Assembly (NCBI GenBank): GCA_030710605.1
Contig: CP092880.1
Span: 11,511,639 to 11,575,638 of the forward strand
Origin: Cordylochernes scorpioides
Taxonomy: Eukaryota; Arthropoda; Arachnida; Pseudoscorpiones; Chernetidae
Direction of reading: 5' to 3'
DNA: 64,000 nt
The notes below the pieces were generated by a model that worked only from the letters and a program-made list of their open reading frames with translations, was not told where the DNA came from and ran no database searches. Below are positions 53,592 to 64,000 of the stretch, piece after piece (position 1 is the stretch's first letter; each line of letters starts with the position of its first letter). The position numbers and the translations under genes are program-made.

Positions 53592-54295
53592 TCTTATATA
53601 TAATTTGATGTAGGAGATTAATTTATTGAATATTCTATTGTACTTAACATAAAGAAATTTGGAGGAAAAATGAAACCTACTTGTTGAGATTGTTGGGAAA
53701 AATTATAGAATCGTAGAAGAGAAAGATCCATTATTACTTAAAGATATAAAACTATAAAAGAAGGACAAATTATATGTACATCAGCAGCTCACGTCAGCCT
53801 GTCCTATCCAATAACCGCTAGCCATCTAACAATCCAACAAGGCCGCGCTATATACACAGAGATGTCAGTTAACATAGACTATACTGATATGATATGCAAA
53901 TCACAAGAGTATTCTATCGTAGAAGTATTCCGGAATTGTCACTTTCAACATAGATAAAATAAGACAACTCGCACAGAAATAATGAAGACTTTTGCGTTGA
54001 AGACCTTTCAATCAGAATTACAAATTAGATATTGATTGAATTTATTGTTGAATTGATTGAATGCTTATTAAAAATGAATATTCCTTCAAATATATTATTT
54101 TTATGATTATATCACTCTAAAATGGAATAATTTCAAATACAAATTTGTAAAATGAAATAATTTGAATATTTTAGAATCGTGGAAAAAGATGATATGAAAG
54201 CGTGCAACAAAACTATATTATATTCTTCATCCTGACTATCAATTAGAGTTATAATGACACAATCTTAATTGATATTTGACAAATCACTCTTCCTT
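53592..54295. other. interval without recognised gene
   Basis: AT-rich with a GC-richer patch at 53785-53860. No frame or repeat end is supported. Confidence 0.45.
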
Positions 54296-54349
54296 AAGAA
54301 AAATAGACATTCGGCCAGTTAAAGTTATATTTTCTCAACGTTTCAATAT

Positions 54350-54425
54350 GTCCAGGGTAGCCTAGTGGACAATGGCATCTGCCCAGTAAGCGGGAAACTG
54401 TGGGTTCGTTTCCCATCCTTGGACA
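54350..54425 (+). tRNA. tRNA-like sequence (Thr-AGT-like), probably SINE head or pseudogene
   Basis: 76 nt folding as a cloverleaf: acceptor GTCCAGG with CCTTGGAC, anticodon stem TCTGC/GCGGG around CCAGTAA, T arm GTGGG-TTCGTTT-CCCAT. Against function: the residue before the anticodon is C instead of the universal U33, and the B box reads GGTTCGTTTCC instead of GGTTCGANTCC. A TTTT run follows at 54427-54430. Confidence 0.6.
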
Positions 54426-54616
54426 CTTTTATTTTACCGTTTATCATTAATCTTCACAATTCACTCTTTCATATCTCATCCTAAAGGTTAGAAATAATAG
54501 TTATTTCTCCTTGAAATAAATTTTGATTTTTCATTGAAAAGAAACACACGCGGGATAGTTTTAAAATGTCGTTTTAAATATCTTTTATCTTCGTCAGAAA
54601 AATATAAATAGTTTCA

Positions 54617-54661
54617 TTTCTCCAGATGAAGACAAAATAATTTTGTTGAAACGTTGAGAAA
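54617..54661 (+). ncRNA. hammerhead-like motif with U4 mutated
   Basis: Helix I TTTCTC (54617-54622) pairs perfectly with GAGAAA (54656-54661). Core CAGATGA has A at position 4. Helix II is AT-rich (CAAAA/TTTTG around TAA). GAA, palindrome ACGT, H17 = T. Only one core position is off. Confidence 0.65.
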
Positions 54662-54800
54662 ATATGATTTTAACTGGCCGAAATGTCTATTTTATAAAGA
54701 AATATAAATGCTGGCTAGGCAAACTCTATTTTCAAGAAAACGCTCTTCATTGACAAATCTTCACTCAAAAGAAAAAGTCAGGTAATTAGGTTTATTATAT

Positions 54801-55484
54801 TGCTACGTGGAAAATTAGGAAAGACAGACTTCAGGATGACACAGCAATTTATTTAGGGCAAATACCAACTATGAATGATAAACAAAATATAAGCAATGAA
54901 GGTTGTTTACAAAGTAGCAAAATATAAACAAAAAATATATATATTCTGGTAATAAAATAATAAATACTTTGTTACATATCTCCTTCCCTATGGGAGCTGT
55001 GACCCACAGCTTGCAATTATCTGCAGTTACTGACATGAATCTGACATTCTTCTGCCAAGGATTCCATCAAAGTCTTGGAACTTTGTCCCTAGTACCTTTG
55101 CGTCCTTTTTCTTGCGTCGTGAAGAGCGGCTTTGTCGTCGTATCGTCGTCTATAGGGACATCGTCATCTTGGAGGGAAGTCTTGGCTTTGACACGGCGTT
55201 GGAATCCTGGAGTCAGTCTCTGAAAATGTAGATCACAACACCCATGGCCACTAGATATTTTCGGCGATCTTCAGTTTGTCTTCCCTAATTTGCCCAGCAT
55301 CTCCACCAAAATGCCACGTGGAAAATTAGGAAAGACAAACTTCAGGATGACACAGCAATTTATTTGGGGCAAGAACAAACTATGAATGTTAAACAAAAGA
55401 TAAGCAATAGTGGTTGTTTACAGAGTAGCAAAATATAAACAAAAAATGATACTCTGTTAATAAAATAATAAATACTTTGCAACA
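54801..55484 (-). mobile_element. TRIM-type LTR retrotransposon, 684 bp
   Basis: Two LTRs (54801-54976 and 55312-55484) in direct orientation around a 335-bp interior. On minus the 5' LTR is followed after two T by TGGTGGAGATGCTGGG, complementary to a tRNA 3' end including CCA (primer-binding site). The interior ends in the purine-rich AGGGAAGGAGATA just before the 3' LTR. ATAT flanks both ends. No gag or pol, so it depends on a partner element. Confidence 0.9.
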
Positions 55485-55489
55485 ATATA

Positions 55490-56030
55490 CATTTCTCATA
55501 CCAATATTCTCTTTTAAAATTGAATGATCCATAAAAGTCCATCTCAAAAAACATTTCACACGTTAGAGAGGCCCAACCGTGACTATTTCAAGAAGTAATC
55601 TTCAAGAATTAATTTTATGACACCTTTTAAAACGACGTGACCATCTTCCTATATCTAGATAACCTACGACCCGGGCGTATATTTGGTAGGGTTGTAGATA
55701 ATGTTGATTTGTTTGAGATGTACCTGTCTACCAAATCTTTCTTTTACTGCAGGAACATCTTCTAAGTATTTATCTACAGAATAAATCATTCTGAAGACGT
55801 AACAAAATATGTGTCATCTTTAACTGTCATTTTACACATTAAATGTATTTTTAGGTCTTTTAACATATAATATTATTACACCATGAAAAATATAATTATA
55901 TTAATAGAATATATTTAGAGTAAATATTAATAAAAAAATGAAAATATAGAACAAAAGTGAAATTATACTAGGATTAAATAGATAAATTAAGCAAAAATAC
56001 ATCTCATATTCGTACTCTAAAGGTTGCTAG
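55490..56030. other. AT-rich interval, nothing recognised
   Basis: No supported feature between the TRIM and the family A element. Confidence 0.5.
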
Positions 56031-56039
56031 TGGTTTGCC

Positions 56040-56425
56040 CCAACTGTTGTAATAAATATCAAACCAGTTTTGTTGGTCGTTTAGGTACAGCTTGCACCAC
56101 GCTGATGAGGGCCAACAGCCCAAAACGCGTACGTGGTTAGCTTTTCTCGATTAATCAAGAATGGGTATTTGGCCAAATCTGGAATAATTAGAAATCAACG
56201 AGCATAGTTGATATTTTTTCTGATAGATGGCGCAAGCCATCAGTAACTTTCAGTTGCACGATAAGGAGATGCCTTTTTCATAAAATATCAATTAATTGTT
56301 GGTTTTTAGTTATTACAGAATTGATCAAATAGTCATTCTTGATTAATCAAGAAAAGCTAACCACGTACGTGTTTCGAGCTGTTGGCCTTCATCACGAATA
56401 GGAGATGGCTTTTTCTTAATATTGA
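56040..56425. mobile_element. family A hammerhead element with inverted partial copy
   Basis: Plus half: ribozyme at 56096-56137, then TTCTCGATTAATCAAGAATGG and TGGCGCAAGCCATCAGTAAC, ending ACGATAAGGAGATGCC. The minus half has TTGATTAATC and a second, decayed ribozyme at 56400-56359 (CUGAUGA reduced to TGATGA, then AGGCCAACAGCTC, GAAACACGTACGTGG). Confidence 0.7.
56096..56137 (+). ncRNA. hammerhead ribozyme with G12 mutated
   Basis: Helix I ACCACG / CGTGGT perfect (56096-56101; 56132-56137). Core CTGATGA intact. Helix II GGGC/GCCC, loop CAACA. GAA has become AAA (G12 to A at 56122). Helix III ACGCGT, H17 = A. G12 is a catalytic base, so activity is expected to be lost. Confidence 0.75.
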
Positions 56426-56525
56426 TAGATAACAACGTTTTGGATTTAACGAATAAATGCAATGAAAAATTGTCTTTACGAAATTAATGTTTAAATATAG
56501 ATATTTTAAAAAGTAATTTAGTAGT

Positions 56526-57015
56526 AAACATATCTTTCGGGTTGTTGGCCCTCATCGGTGTTGTGCAAACTGTACCTCAACGTCCAAAATATCTAGTCTT
56601 TGGGTATCCTGAAAAATCATGAAACAGGTATTTAGGCCGACAGGGCGTGAGAACGCCTAACTGTGTAACTAATTTTTACTCTTTTTCATACCAACCATTG
56701 TTGGAGTGTTATTGTGTTACTTTCGTAGTAGAGCTGATTAGCCATGGAATTTTTAGTTATTTTAATAATAAAAACTGATTATTATCTATCGGTGTGTATA
56801 TAACAAAAAGGCAAATCCTGACAGCTCACGCGTTCATTTTAGATGGCAGAACACCATAAAGTGGAACAAAAATACACGGCTTTTAATGGGTTAGCCATAT
56901 ATTTTAAAGCTAGCTTATATCAACGTTTAGAGTATTTTTGTTAAACGAGATGGCGCTCTGCCATCTAAAAATACTGATGCGGGCTGTCAGTATATGCTTT
57001 TTTATTTTAATATTA
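56526..57015 (-). mobile_element. family A remnants
   Basis: Ribozyme remnant on minus at 56568-56530: CCGATGA, GGGCCAACAACCC, GAAA, then no helix III. At 56815-57010 a second, ribozyme-free fold-back (GTTCATTTTAGATGGCAGAA and its inverse) follows. Confidence 0.55.
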
Positions 57016-57144
57016 ACACTTCACTTTTTTTCTCTTATACTACAAACTCAATATGTAATCTGCAAGAGAAATTATTTTTGATAATGTTTCTATAAATATT
57101 AAAGGAATTATAATTTAGGTATTTTTTGCTCAACTCTTGCATAC

Positions 57145-57318
57145 ATCTGTGGAGTTGTTGTTGTTGTCGTGTCCAATGAAGAGCTTCAGATGTCTCTATA
57201 CATCTCTATCACGGCAGCAGCAATGTCCTCTATCTTGGGGTGTGTAAAGCTGCTGCTCTGGGTCTATGTCAATTTTCTGCAAGGTTGCGGCCATTGCTGG
57301 GCATGAGAATATGCCACT
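57145..57318 (-). pseudogene. I-like LINE 3' end fragment
   Basis: Minus strand: ATTTAGTGG..ATTCTCATGCCCAGCAATGG, CCAGAGCAGCAGCTTTACAC, TGTCTCCAT-like end and GACAACAACAACAAC tail, matching the last 170 bp of 17463-18055. Confidence 0.85.
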
Positions 57319-57981
57319 AAAATGCACTTTCAAGGGACTAGGGATTAACTTAAGCAGTTAAACTATGTGCCGAGTTGTGCTTCTGAAGGAATCTTCTTTC
57401 TTATCAACAAATAGGAATATATATATAAGACGCAATGATGAAAGAAATTATTAGGACTTTTTAAAGAGCAAGTTTGAAAAAAAGCAATAATATATATGTT
57501 ATAAACGTTGTACTGAAAAGCAAGATATAACTATAATAATTGTAATTGTTAGCCAATTTTAAGGTATTTCTTTCATTCAACAACAACAAAAATTAAATAT
57601 GCAAAGTGGATTTTTATTTTCAAAAAATAGAATGTTTGCTTACATTGTATAGACATTTGAAACATAAGTAATATTCTCTCTTTTTAATATTCTTTATATC
57701 TAAATATTTAGATAACATATAAATTGAGAAATTATTATTAAAGCATTTTGGACAAAGAGATAATGAATAAACTTTGGACCTTGGAAATAATATGTCCCGA
57801 AACATATCACATTTAAACAATTCGTAATCAATACTTAGTATAAACCATCTTTTTTATTTTTTTTTTTTTTGGTAAAGAAAAAAATTCATGCGACGTATCG
57901 TATAGTGTTTTTGAAAATTTTTCATTGTCTTATACGTTGGCCTTTTTTTATCTATCAGGAAACTAAATAAATTAGTGTATT

Positions 57982-58182
57982 GTTCAAATCTATAAGCTTG
58001 AGGGATGAGTATATTTTTGCAAATAAATTTATTACTAGCTTTCGGGCGCAACGGCCCTTCGACAGGTAAACCCACGCTACTGAGTAACGTTGTTTTACCT
58101 GTCGAAGGGCCGTTGCGCCCGAAAGCTCGTAATAAATTTATTTGCAAAAAGATACTCATCCCTCAAGCTTATAGATTTGAAC
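57982..58182. repeat. fold-back with hammerhead-like arms (family E)
   Basis: 89-base arms with a 22-base spacer and few mismatches. Each arm has TTTAC, CTGTCGA, GGGC...GCCC, GAA, AGCT, then A or C and GTAA. TTAC pairs with GTAA. Inserted in the left arm of the 2.3-kb duplication; TTAGTGTATTGTT occurs on both sides (57972 and 58219). Confidence 0.8.
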
Positions 58183-59394
58183 ATTTTATTAAGGGATTAA
58201 CCTAGTAATTATAAACTTAGTGTATTGTTACAAAACAAAAGAAAATATAAACCATGATGATAGATGTAATTTTTGATAATTTAGTGATAAAATACATACA
58301 TTTGTTCTCAGGGAGGAAGGTTCCTCATCTTGAGAGAGCGTATAAAGTAAGGAAGTATAATTCTTAAATGTAAAAATAAGGTCAACTTACTGTACTTATG
58401 AAATAAGAATTGGGGAGCAGGCTGGCTCTCCCTTGTTGGTCAACTTTCCGGCTCTTTTATTCATTTTTCTTGGTTTTTACTTGTTTTTTGAAACTATTTT
58501 TCATCTTAGTCATGTAACAGAGTACAAGCCATTCATTGCGGATAGTGCATGCTTACAACTGTTAAGTCTACTATTAGAAATATCAGTGTACAGTGTGACA
58601 ACTTAGAAGCTCAGACAGTATTTTCTATTTATGCTTAGGTCTATTATAAATCTAATATGCAATTTTTTTCTATAAATGCAATAAAAAAAAAGAGAGAAAA
58701 ATGATATAAAGTATAAAATAAGAATTTAAACAGTAGAAATGTGTTTCTTTATTGGTGCAAATTACAAGCTCTAGGATCTTTATAATCCTCTATAGACATA
58801 GTTTCGATAGCTTGCACTTTGCACCAATAAAGTGAGGCATTGCTGCTGTTTATATTCTTATACTTTATATAAATATTTTCTCTTCTATATAATTCACTTA
58901 AGGAAAAAGGTTTGCATTTTAACTTTATAATAGACTTAAACATGAATAAAAACAACTGTCTGAGCTTCTAAGTTGTCACATTGTACTCATATTTCTGATA
59001 CTATACTTAACAGTATTTATTATTATTATTATTTTTTTTTATCAAATCAGACGTGATATCCCCATAAGGTATGCTTGCGTCAAGCAACAACACCCAGAGA
59101 ACTATTCCACAGAAACAATTGAAACAAAAACAACAACAACAAAATAACCAATGAAACAAATACCACTTAACAGTAGTAAACGCATACTATCTGCCATGTA
59201 TAACTTGTACTATGTTACATAGCAAAGATACAAGTATAGTTTTAAAGAAACAAGTAGAAACCAAGAATAAGAAATAGCTGGCAAGTTGGACCAACAAGGA
59301 AGAGAGCCAGTCTGCCGCCCAATTGAACGCCGATAAAGTGTGAGATTTGCATGTGAATGACCGGCCGAGCGTAATGATGAGGCAATAAGTATGT

Positions 59395-59560
59395 AAATCT
59401 GGACATTACTCACATGGGTGACGTCATGGCCAGGTTGGGACCTTTGACTCACCGCCTTATCATCATTACCCTCCATTATCATCATCATCGCTGTGGCATT
59501 TAGACTTACCTGAGGACTCACCTTTGGGGATTCTTTCAATTACAAACATCGAGGTTTACC
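59395..59560 (-). other. GC-richer patch with strong splice-donor-like sites and a TGACGTCA site
   Basis: On minus, CCAAAG/GTGAGT (GT at about 59521) and CTCAG/GTAAGT (about 59509) are both strong 5' splice sites, 12 bases apart. GTGACGTCAC, a CRE core, lies at about 59409-59416. The patch is present only in the right arm of the inverted duplication. It could be an untranslated first exon and promoter, but no coding frame supports it. Confidence 0.3.
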
Positions 59561-60029
59561 TGTTTTAGTGCCGCTCTAAATTATAGTATTTGATTTAAGA
59601 GAGAAATTTGTTCTCTCAAGTGTGTAGACACAAGTATTTAGTTTCCGGATTGATATAAAAAAAACAGACCTGCGTATAGGACAATGGGAATTTTCAAAAA
59701 CACCATAGATACGTTTTATGCGCTTTTCTTTACCAAAAAAAGATGGTTTATACTGAAACCTTGATTACGAATTGTTTAAATGTAATGTTTCGGGACATGT
59801 TATTTCGAAGATTCAAAATAAATTGACTTTCTGTTTGTCTAAAATGTTTTAATGATAATTTCTCAAAATTTATGTTATCTCTATCTTTAGATATAAAGAA
59901 ATATGTTACCTATCACTCTGAAAATATTTTCAAATTTAATACGAATTACAATTATTACACACATCAAAGCTAAAGTCTCTCCATTATAAGAAATATAAAC
60001 TGTTTTTAAACGTAAGTTTATTTTTAAAA

Positions 60030-60400
60030 TAAAACAATTTTCAAATGGTTTTACTATAATGATGAATTAATGGAAGGGCCTGGCTCATCAGTGGTGAACC
60101 CTCCTAGCGGTTTCGTCAGTTTAATCTACCATACCGCTGTTATATTGTATTGGGATGTTTTCCTTCTATACCGATACTGAAGCTATATACCGATGACTAT
60201 GTCCTCAAAGATTATGTCCATAGTTTATTCAAATACCTTTTCCAAGAGTTTTGCTTTAGTATTGGTATAAAAGGAAAACAGTCCAATGCAATATTATAAT
60301 GATATAGTAAATTAAACTGACGAAACCCCTGAGAATGGTAACCACTGATGAACCAGGCACTCCTATTATTTTATCATTTCAGTAAGTGCATTAAAAATGG
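60030..60400. mobile_element. fold-back family B element
   Basis: Minus block at 60120-60070 (TTAAACTGACGAAACCGCTA, then CACTGATGAGCCAGG) and a plus block at 60305-60365, inverted around TGTTTTCCTTCTATACCGAT and its inverse at 60265. Confidence 0.65.
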
Positions 60401-60404
60401 AGAA

Positions 60405-60775
60405 AAAGAGAGAGCATTTCCTGATCGTGAAAATAAAAGTTGCTGATGGCTTGCGCCATCTATCGGAATAAATATAAACTAATCGTTGATTTTTTTTTAT
60501 TATTCCCAGAATTGGTCAAATACCGTTTCTTGATAAATCAAGAAAAGCTAACCATGTTTATTAGACTTACATCAACGAACTTTGATCAAGAAACTTTATT
60601 TGGCAATTCTGGAATAATTAAAAATCAAAGATTAGTTTATATTTATTCCGATAAATGGTGCAAGCTATCAGCAACTCTTTGTTACACGATCAGGAAATGC
60701 CTTTTTGTCTCAATTTATCCACCTGATTCAAGGACAAATTCACTTTTGTACTATTTTTCGCAGTAAAAATTGTTT
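60405..60775. mobile_element. fold-back family A element (no ribozyme core)
   Basis: GTTGCTGATGGCTTGCGCCA at left and the inverse at 60655-60690; CTTGATAAATCAAGAAAAGC in the middle. The ribozyme segment is missing. Confidence 0.6.
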
Positions 60776-60779
60776 TTAA

Positions 60780-62395
60780 AAGACACATACACGTCAAAAA
60801 CAGTTTAATTTCTCTATAAGTTTTAGTTATTTATCAGTTGATTTTTGCAATGTTTTTCGAATGTCTTACACATCTAACAAATTTCCGGTTTTACTGTCGA
60901 ATTTAAGTGCGTAGTTTGAACGAAGTAATAGTTTAAAAATGATATCTTTATAAATATTTCTAACTAGACATACGCCTTGGAGAATTAAATGAAATTTTAG
61001 CTATAAACTTAAAATATTTGAAGGTACGATCTTATAAAATCAAAAACGTAGTTTATATAGACGAACACTTGTGTAACTAAAAACTTTATTAATCTAAAAA
61101 CTGAACTGTAATTTTGCGTGAGGAAGATATTGATATATATGTTTAAAATGCATTGAATTTTATTTTATACAAAATCTTTGCACATAAACGCATATACTCA
61201 AATGAACTAATTTGCCACAACAAAAGTTTTGAAAATTCATACAAAGACCAACAGCCCCTATATCATTGTTTCGTATTGTGGCCTTCCACATTGCAGGGGC
61301 GTCTTAGACTTTATTAGATTCTAAATGAGAATATTTATGTATTTTTGAAAACAGGATGTGTTTCACTTTTCGCAGATATAAATCTAAAAGTGAAAAAATA
61401 ATGTTGATAGATCTAAAAGCTTTGCATAAACCTTTCTACAGATATTTTTATTAAACGTTTTCAACTTTTATTACTGTGATACCATTTACGACATGAATAT
61501 CAAGTCTTAGAGAGATATGGCTTCTCTTACTCCAGTCTGTGATTATAATAAAAGGTATATCGGGCACTAGGGACACTTTTGATATAGTCCAAGATGGCAT
61601 TACCTTCGAAATACCATCTGGAAGTCCATTAAAGCCGCTCGTTAGAACTCAATGGTATAAAAAGTGACTTTTAATAAAGAAAATTTATTTATGCAATTTT
61701 AATAAATATACATTCCAATAATAATTATAATAACACCACTGATTATCAGTTTTATTAAGCTTATGAAATGGATTTACCAAAAAGGTCTATAATTTCTTTG
61801 AATGATAAAAGTTGCGAATTACCTTTTATTTTTTTACTGCTTTATTAGTTCTTTCTTTAAATCTTTCTTGTTTATTTCATGTAGTATTAATATTGTATGG
61901 TCAGTTTTGAAGTTATTTGTAAACGAAAGCTTTGCTTTTGGGCCATTTGTGTATTCTTTGGTCATATTAGAGACCTAAGTCGTTATCGAGGGTATTAAAG
62001 ACATGGAACTTGATATTCTAGTGAAATGGCCACAATTTGGAGTAATTCTTAAAGAGGACAGTACTTAAAGAAACTTTTCATTTTTTTAATGTACCTAAAG
62101 TACCTGTCTGCCTTTAAAACGTATTAAAACAACATTTTTTTACCTCTGTACAGAACATACTGATGGCAATAAAGAATGAGCTACAACACTAGCTTTTTCA
62201 CAAATCTAGACGAATTTCACAAAAATTGATAGATTTAGAGGAGGTCAAAATCACAAATCCTCCTTAACTGATTAGAGATTAGGTTAAAACCAGTTTACAG
62301 TTATGTTTCCCAAATTTGTCTAAATTGTGGCTTATGACAATTTATGGATGTAATTGGATATATTAATGGATATTCGTCTACTCCCGTGAAGTGTT
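60780..62395. other. interval without recognised gene
   Basis: AT-rich. Nothing supported apart from ordinary low-complexity tracts. Confidence 0.5.
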
Positions 62396-62414
62396 TGAAA
62401 AATCTGTATTTATT

Positions 62415-62580
62415 CGTTTATGAAAATTCGAAACTATTTTTGACGCTTATGATTCTTTTAAAAATTAAACAATTTCTACTGTCCTTACTGAAATGGAATT
62501 TTAAATTTATTTAAAAGAATCATACACGTCTATAATACTTTCGAATTTTCATAACAGATGGCGCGCTAATGCATCATAAT
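62415..62580. mobile_element. fold-back family B end fragment
   Basis: ACGCTTATGATTCTTTTAAA, CTACTGTCCTTACTG, and the inverse arm ending AACAGATGGCGCGCTAATGC. Confidence 0.55.
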
Positions 62581-62629
62581 ATAATTGTTTATATTCAAAG
62601 GGGAGGTGTATGCAGATTTTATATTAATA

Positions 62630-62997
62630 CTAGCCGAATAACCCGGGCAACGCCCGTGTTTTACCCGATTGAATGTTTTTATTCAAATACTATTTGTTAC
62701 AATTATAAATTGGCGCCTTATATAAATGCATATATTAGTAGAGTATATAGTATTATATCTACATTTATGTAGATGTGACATATATATCCCTAATGATAAT
62801 AGTACTTACATATGTACATAAGTATGTGTATATATATACACCTTAATAGTACAAAAGCTACATACCTATACTTTCGATATTTGCGGACCTATAATGAGGT
62901 ATTGTTAACAATAGATTATTTAAGGAGCGACCCGCTCCAACACAATAGTTACAATATTAATTATTAAGAACGCATGACGCTCGTAACTGTATATAGA
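62630..62997 (-). mobile_element. non-autonomous Helitron, family 2
   Basis: Minus strand: 5' TCTATATACAGTTACGAGCG, 3' hairpin ACGGGC-GTT-GCCCGG, then GTTATTCGG and CTAG before T. Homologous to 49168-49572. Confidence 0.8.
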
Positions 62998-62999
62998 AT

Positions 63000-63530
63000 T
63001 CTTCGCGAAGCGTCCATTATGAATGCTTTGGTTCATGATTTTCTTGAGAAATGCTGAAATTTCTGCAGAAATAACAGGAGGGTATCTCAGGTTTGAAGCT
63101 TTGAGACTGAGATCTTAGATTGAATTACTGTAAAACATCTAATGAACGTATATCTCTCTGGACATAAACCTTTGTAAAATTAAAATTAATTGATCTGCCA
63201 TAAGCTAACCTCCAATAAGAAACCGCCTGAAGGAGAAACAGTTTATCCATGGGTTCATATTCATGGCTTTCATGAGAACTCGGCTCTAAATGCTATTTTA
63301 AAACATCCTATTCTATGATAAAGCTTGATCATCGTTAGACAGGAAGGCCTATGGCCGACTGTAGACGAATGTGGCAAGGACAACCAACGTAGTTGGACAT
63401 TTTCCCCGATATTCGGAGTGGATCAAGATATCGCTGGAAAGATGTATGGAAATTGGACCATAAAAAAGGAAGACCTAGAATGGTATTCATGGAAAATTTC
63501 CTGAGACTACCATACGTTATATCAATAATA
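63000..63530. other. interval without recognised gene
   Basis: A GC-richer patch at 63340-63480 has short open frames on plus but no recognisable domain. Confidence 0.4.
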
Positions 63531-63840
63531 ATAAGAAAAAGACATCTCGTTATCGTGCAAATAAAGGTTACTGAGGGCTTGAGTTATCTATCGAAATAAT
63601 TAATTATTCCAGAATTGGTTTAATACCCATTCTTGATTAATCAAGAAAAGCTAACCACATACGCGTTTAGGGCTGTTGACCCTCGTGGTGCAAGCTGTAC
63701 CTCATCGACCAAATAACTGGTCATTCAGGCATCCTGAACAATGAAATGGGTAGTTAAGGCTAGAAATGCGTGAGAATGCTAAACAATGTGAAAACATAGT
63801 ACAAATGTGAAATTGAATTGAGATAGGAGGAATAAATAAG
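63530..63840 (-). mobile_element. family A element with deleted ribozyme core
   Basis: Minus strand 63690-63649: CACCACG followed directly by AGGGTCAACAGCCC, TAAACGCGTATGTGG. CTGATG is missing, but helix I (CACCACG / TATGTGG) and helix III remain. The flanks match 56040-56425. Confidence 0.65.
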
Positions 63841-64000
63841 CATAGAAAAGACGCTTTGAAAGAACAGAAATACTGCCAGCCACCAACCTATTGATAGTTG
63901 GGGAAAATTAATTGCCAAGCTGTGTTTAGAGAGAAAGCGTTTCTTAGTAAGGGGAAGTATTTACTGAAAGAATGGTTATGTAGGGATTATTTGTTCAGTA

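Larger units (their letters stand above)
54300..54700 (+). mobile_element. inverted-repeat element with tRNA-like head and hammerhead-like motif
   Basis: The arms 54301-54348 and 54648-54698 are inverted (AATAGACATTCGGCCAGTTA and its inverse; TTTTCTCAACGTTTCAA and its inverse). Between them lie a tRNA-like segment (54350-54425) and a hammerhead-like motif (54617-54661). Confidence 0.7.
57600..59950. repeat. 2.3-kb imperfect inverted duplication
   Basis: The left arm 57600-58620 and right arm 58950-59945 are inverted copies. Examples: AAAAAGATGGTTTATACT (59738) with 57850, TTGTTGGTC (58433) with 59290, and GACAACTTAGAAGCTCAGACAGT (58598) with its inverse at 58967. A smaller inner pair TTTCTTTATTGGTGCAAA / TTTGCACCAATAAAG (58745; 58822) sits at the centre. 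Insertions differ between arms. Confidence 0.85.

Noticed and set aside
55015-55235. GC-rich open frame of 84 residues inside the TRIM
   Set aside because: It lies between the LTRs, has no recognisable domain and is explained as the interior of the non-autonomous element.
63393-63599. 68-residue open frame on plus
   Set aside because: Ends inside a family A repeat and shows no domain; likely chance.
1-64000. Penelope-type reverse transcriptase or GIY-YIG endonuclease as partner of the hammerhead elements
   Set aside because: All RT domains seen have R1-like or I-like context; no Penelope-type domain was found.

Overview
Organism. This is an AT-rich animal genome window with no operons, no bacterial-style genes and no long single-copy coding region. 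Almost everything recognisable is transposable-element debris: several LINE families with endonuclease, reverse transcriptase and RNase H, mariner and Tc1 DNA transposons, Helitrons, a tRNA-derived SINE, small LTR elements, MITEs and satellites. The mix suggests an arthropod, but the sequence does not fix the species. The window is best read as intergenic or intronic DNA.

Layout. 0.5-5 kb: R1-like LINE (minus). 6-14.2 kb: hAT-like MITE, fold-back elements, two SINE copies, an R1-like LINE 3' end and a 20-bp minisatellite. 15-16.3 kb: full-length dead mariner. 17-18 kb: hammerhead element and an I-like LINE tail. 18.8-19.9 kb: Tc1 transposase with two nonsense codons. 20.1-32.1 kb: a nest consisting of a mariner, then an 11-kb interval bounded by ~475-bp near-identical inverted repeats that holds a transposase remnant and three LINEs inserted into one another. 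32.5-34.7 kb: MITE, 158-bp satellite and a Helitron. 34.7-41.9 kb: mostly AT-rich, with one well-formed candidate host exon (36648-36845), a hammerhead element and a Helitron that carries a tRNA-Gly gene. 42-47.2 kb: intact hammerhead ribozyme, a likely SLC6 transporter pseudogene, an open 669-residue R1-like LINE ORF and a 24-bp minisatellite. 47.2-64 kb: Helitrons, a perfect 198-bp palindrome, solo LTR and TRIM, many hammerhead-bearing fold-backs and a 2.3-kb inverted duplication.

Main result. The most interesting theme is a set of sequence-unrelated short repeats that each carry a hammerhead-ribozyme-like motif of the minimal type I form known from Penelope-like elements and retrozymes: CUGANGA, a short GC helix II, GAAA, a palindromic helix III, then a cleavage site and helix I. 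Two copies keep every catalytic nucleotide (39746-39787 and 42160-42203, both minus). One family replaces the C3-G8 core pair by U3-A8 in all six copies seen. Another has CUGU[AC]GA. Many of these elements are inverted repeats. No Penelope reverse transcriptase was found, so they look non-autonomous.

Limits. Coordinates of repeat edges are by eye, usually good to about 10-30 bp. Family and clade names for LINEs and transposons rest on recognisable motifs, not on searches.
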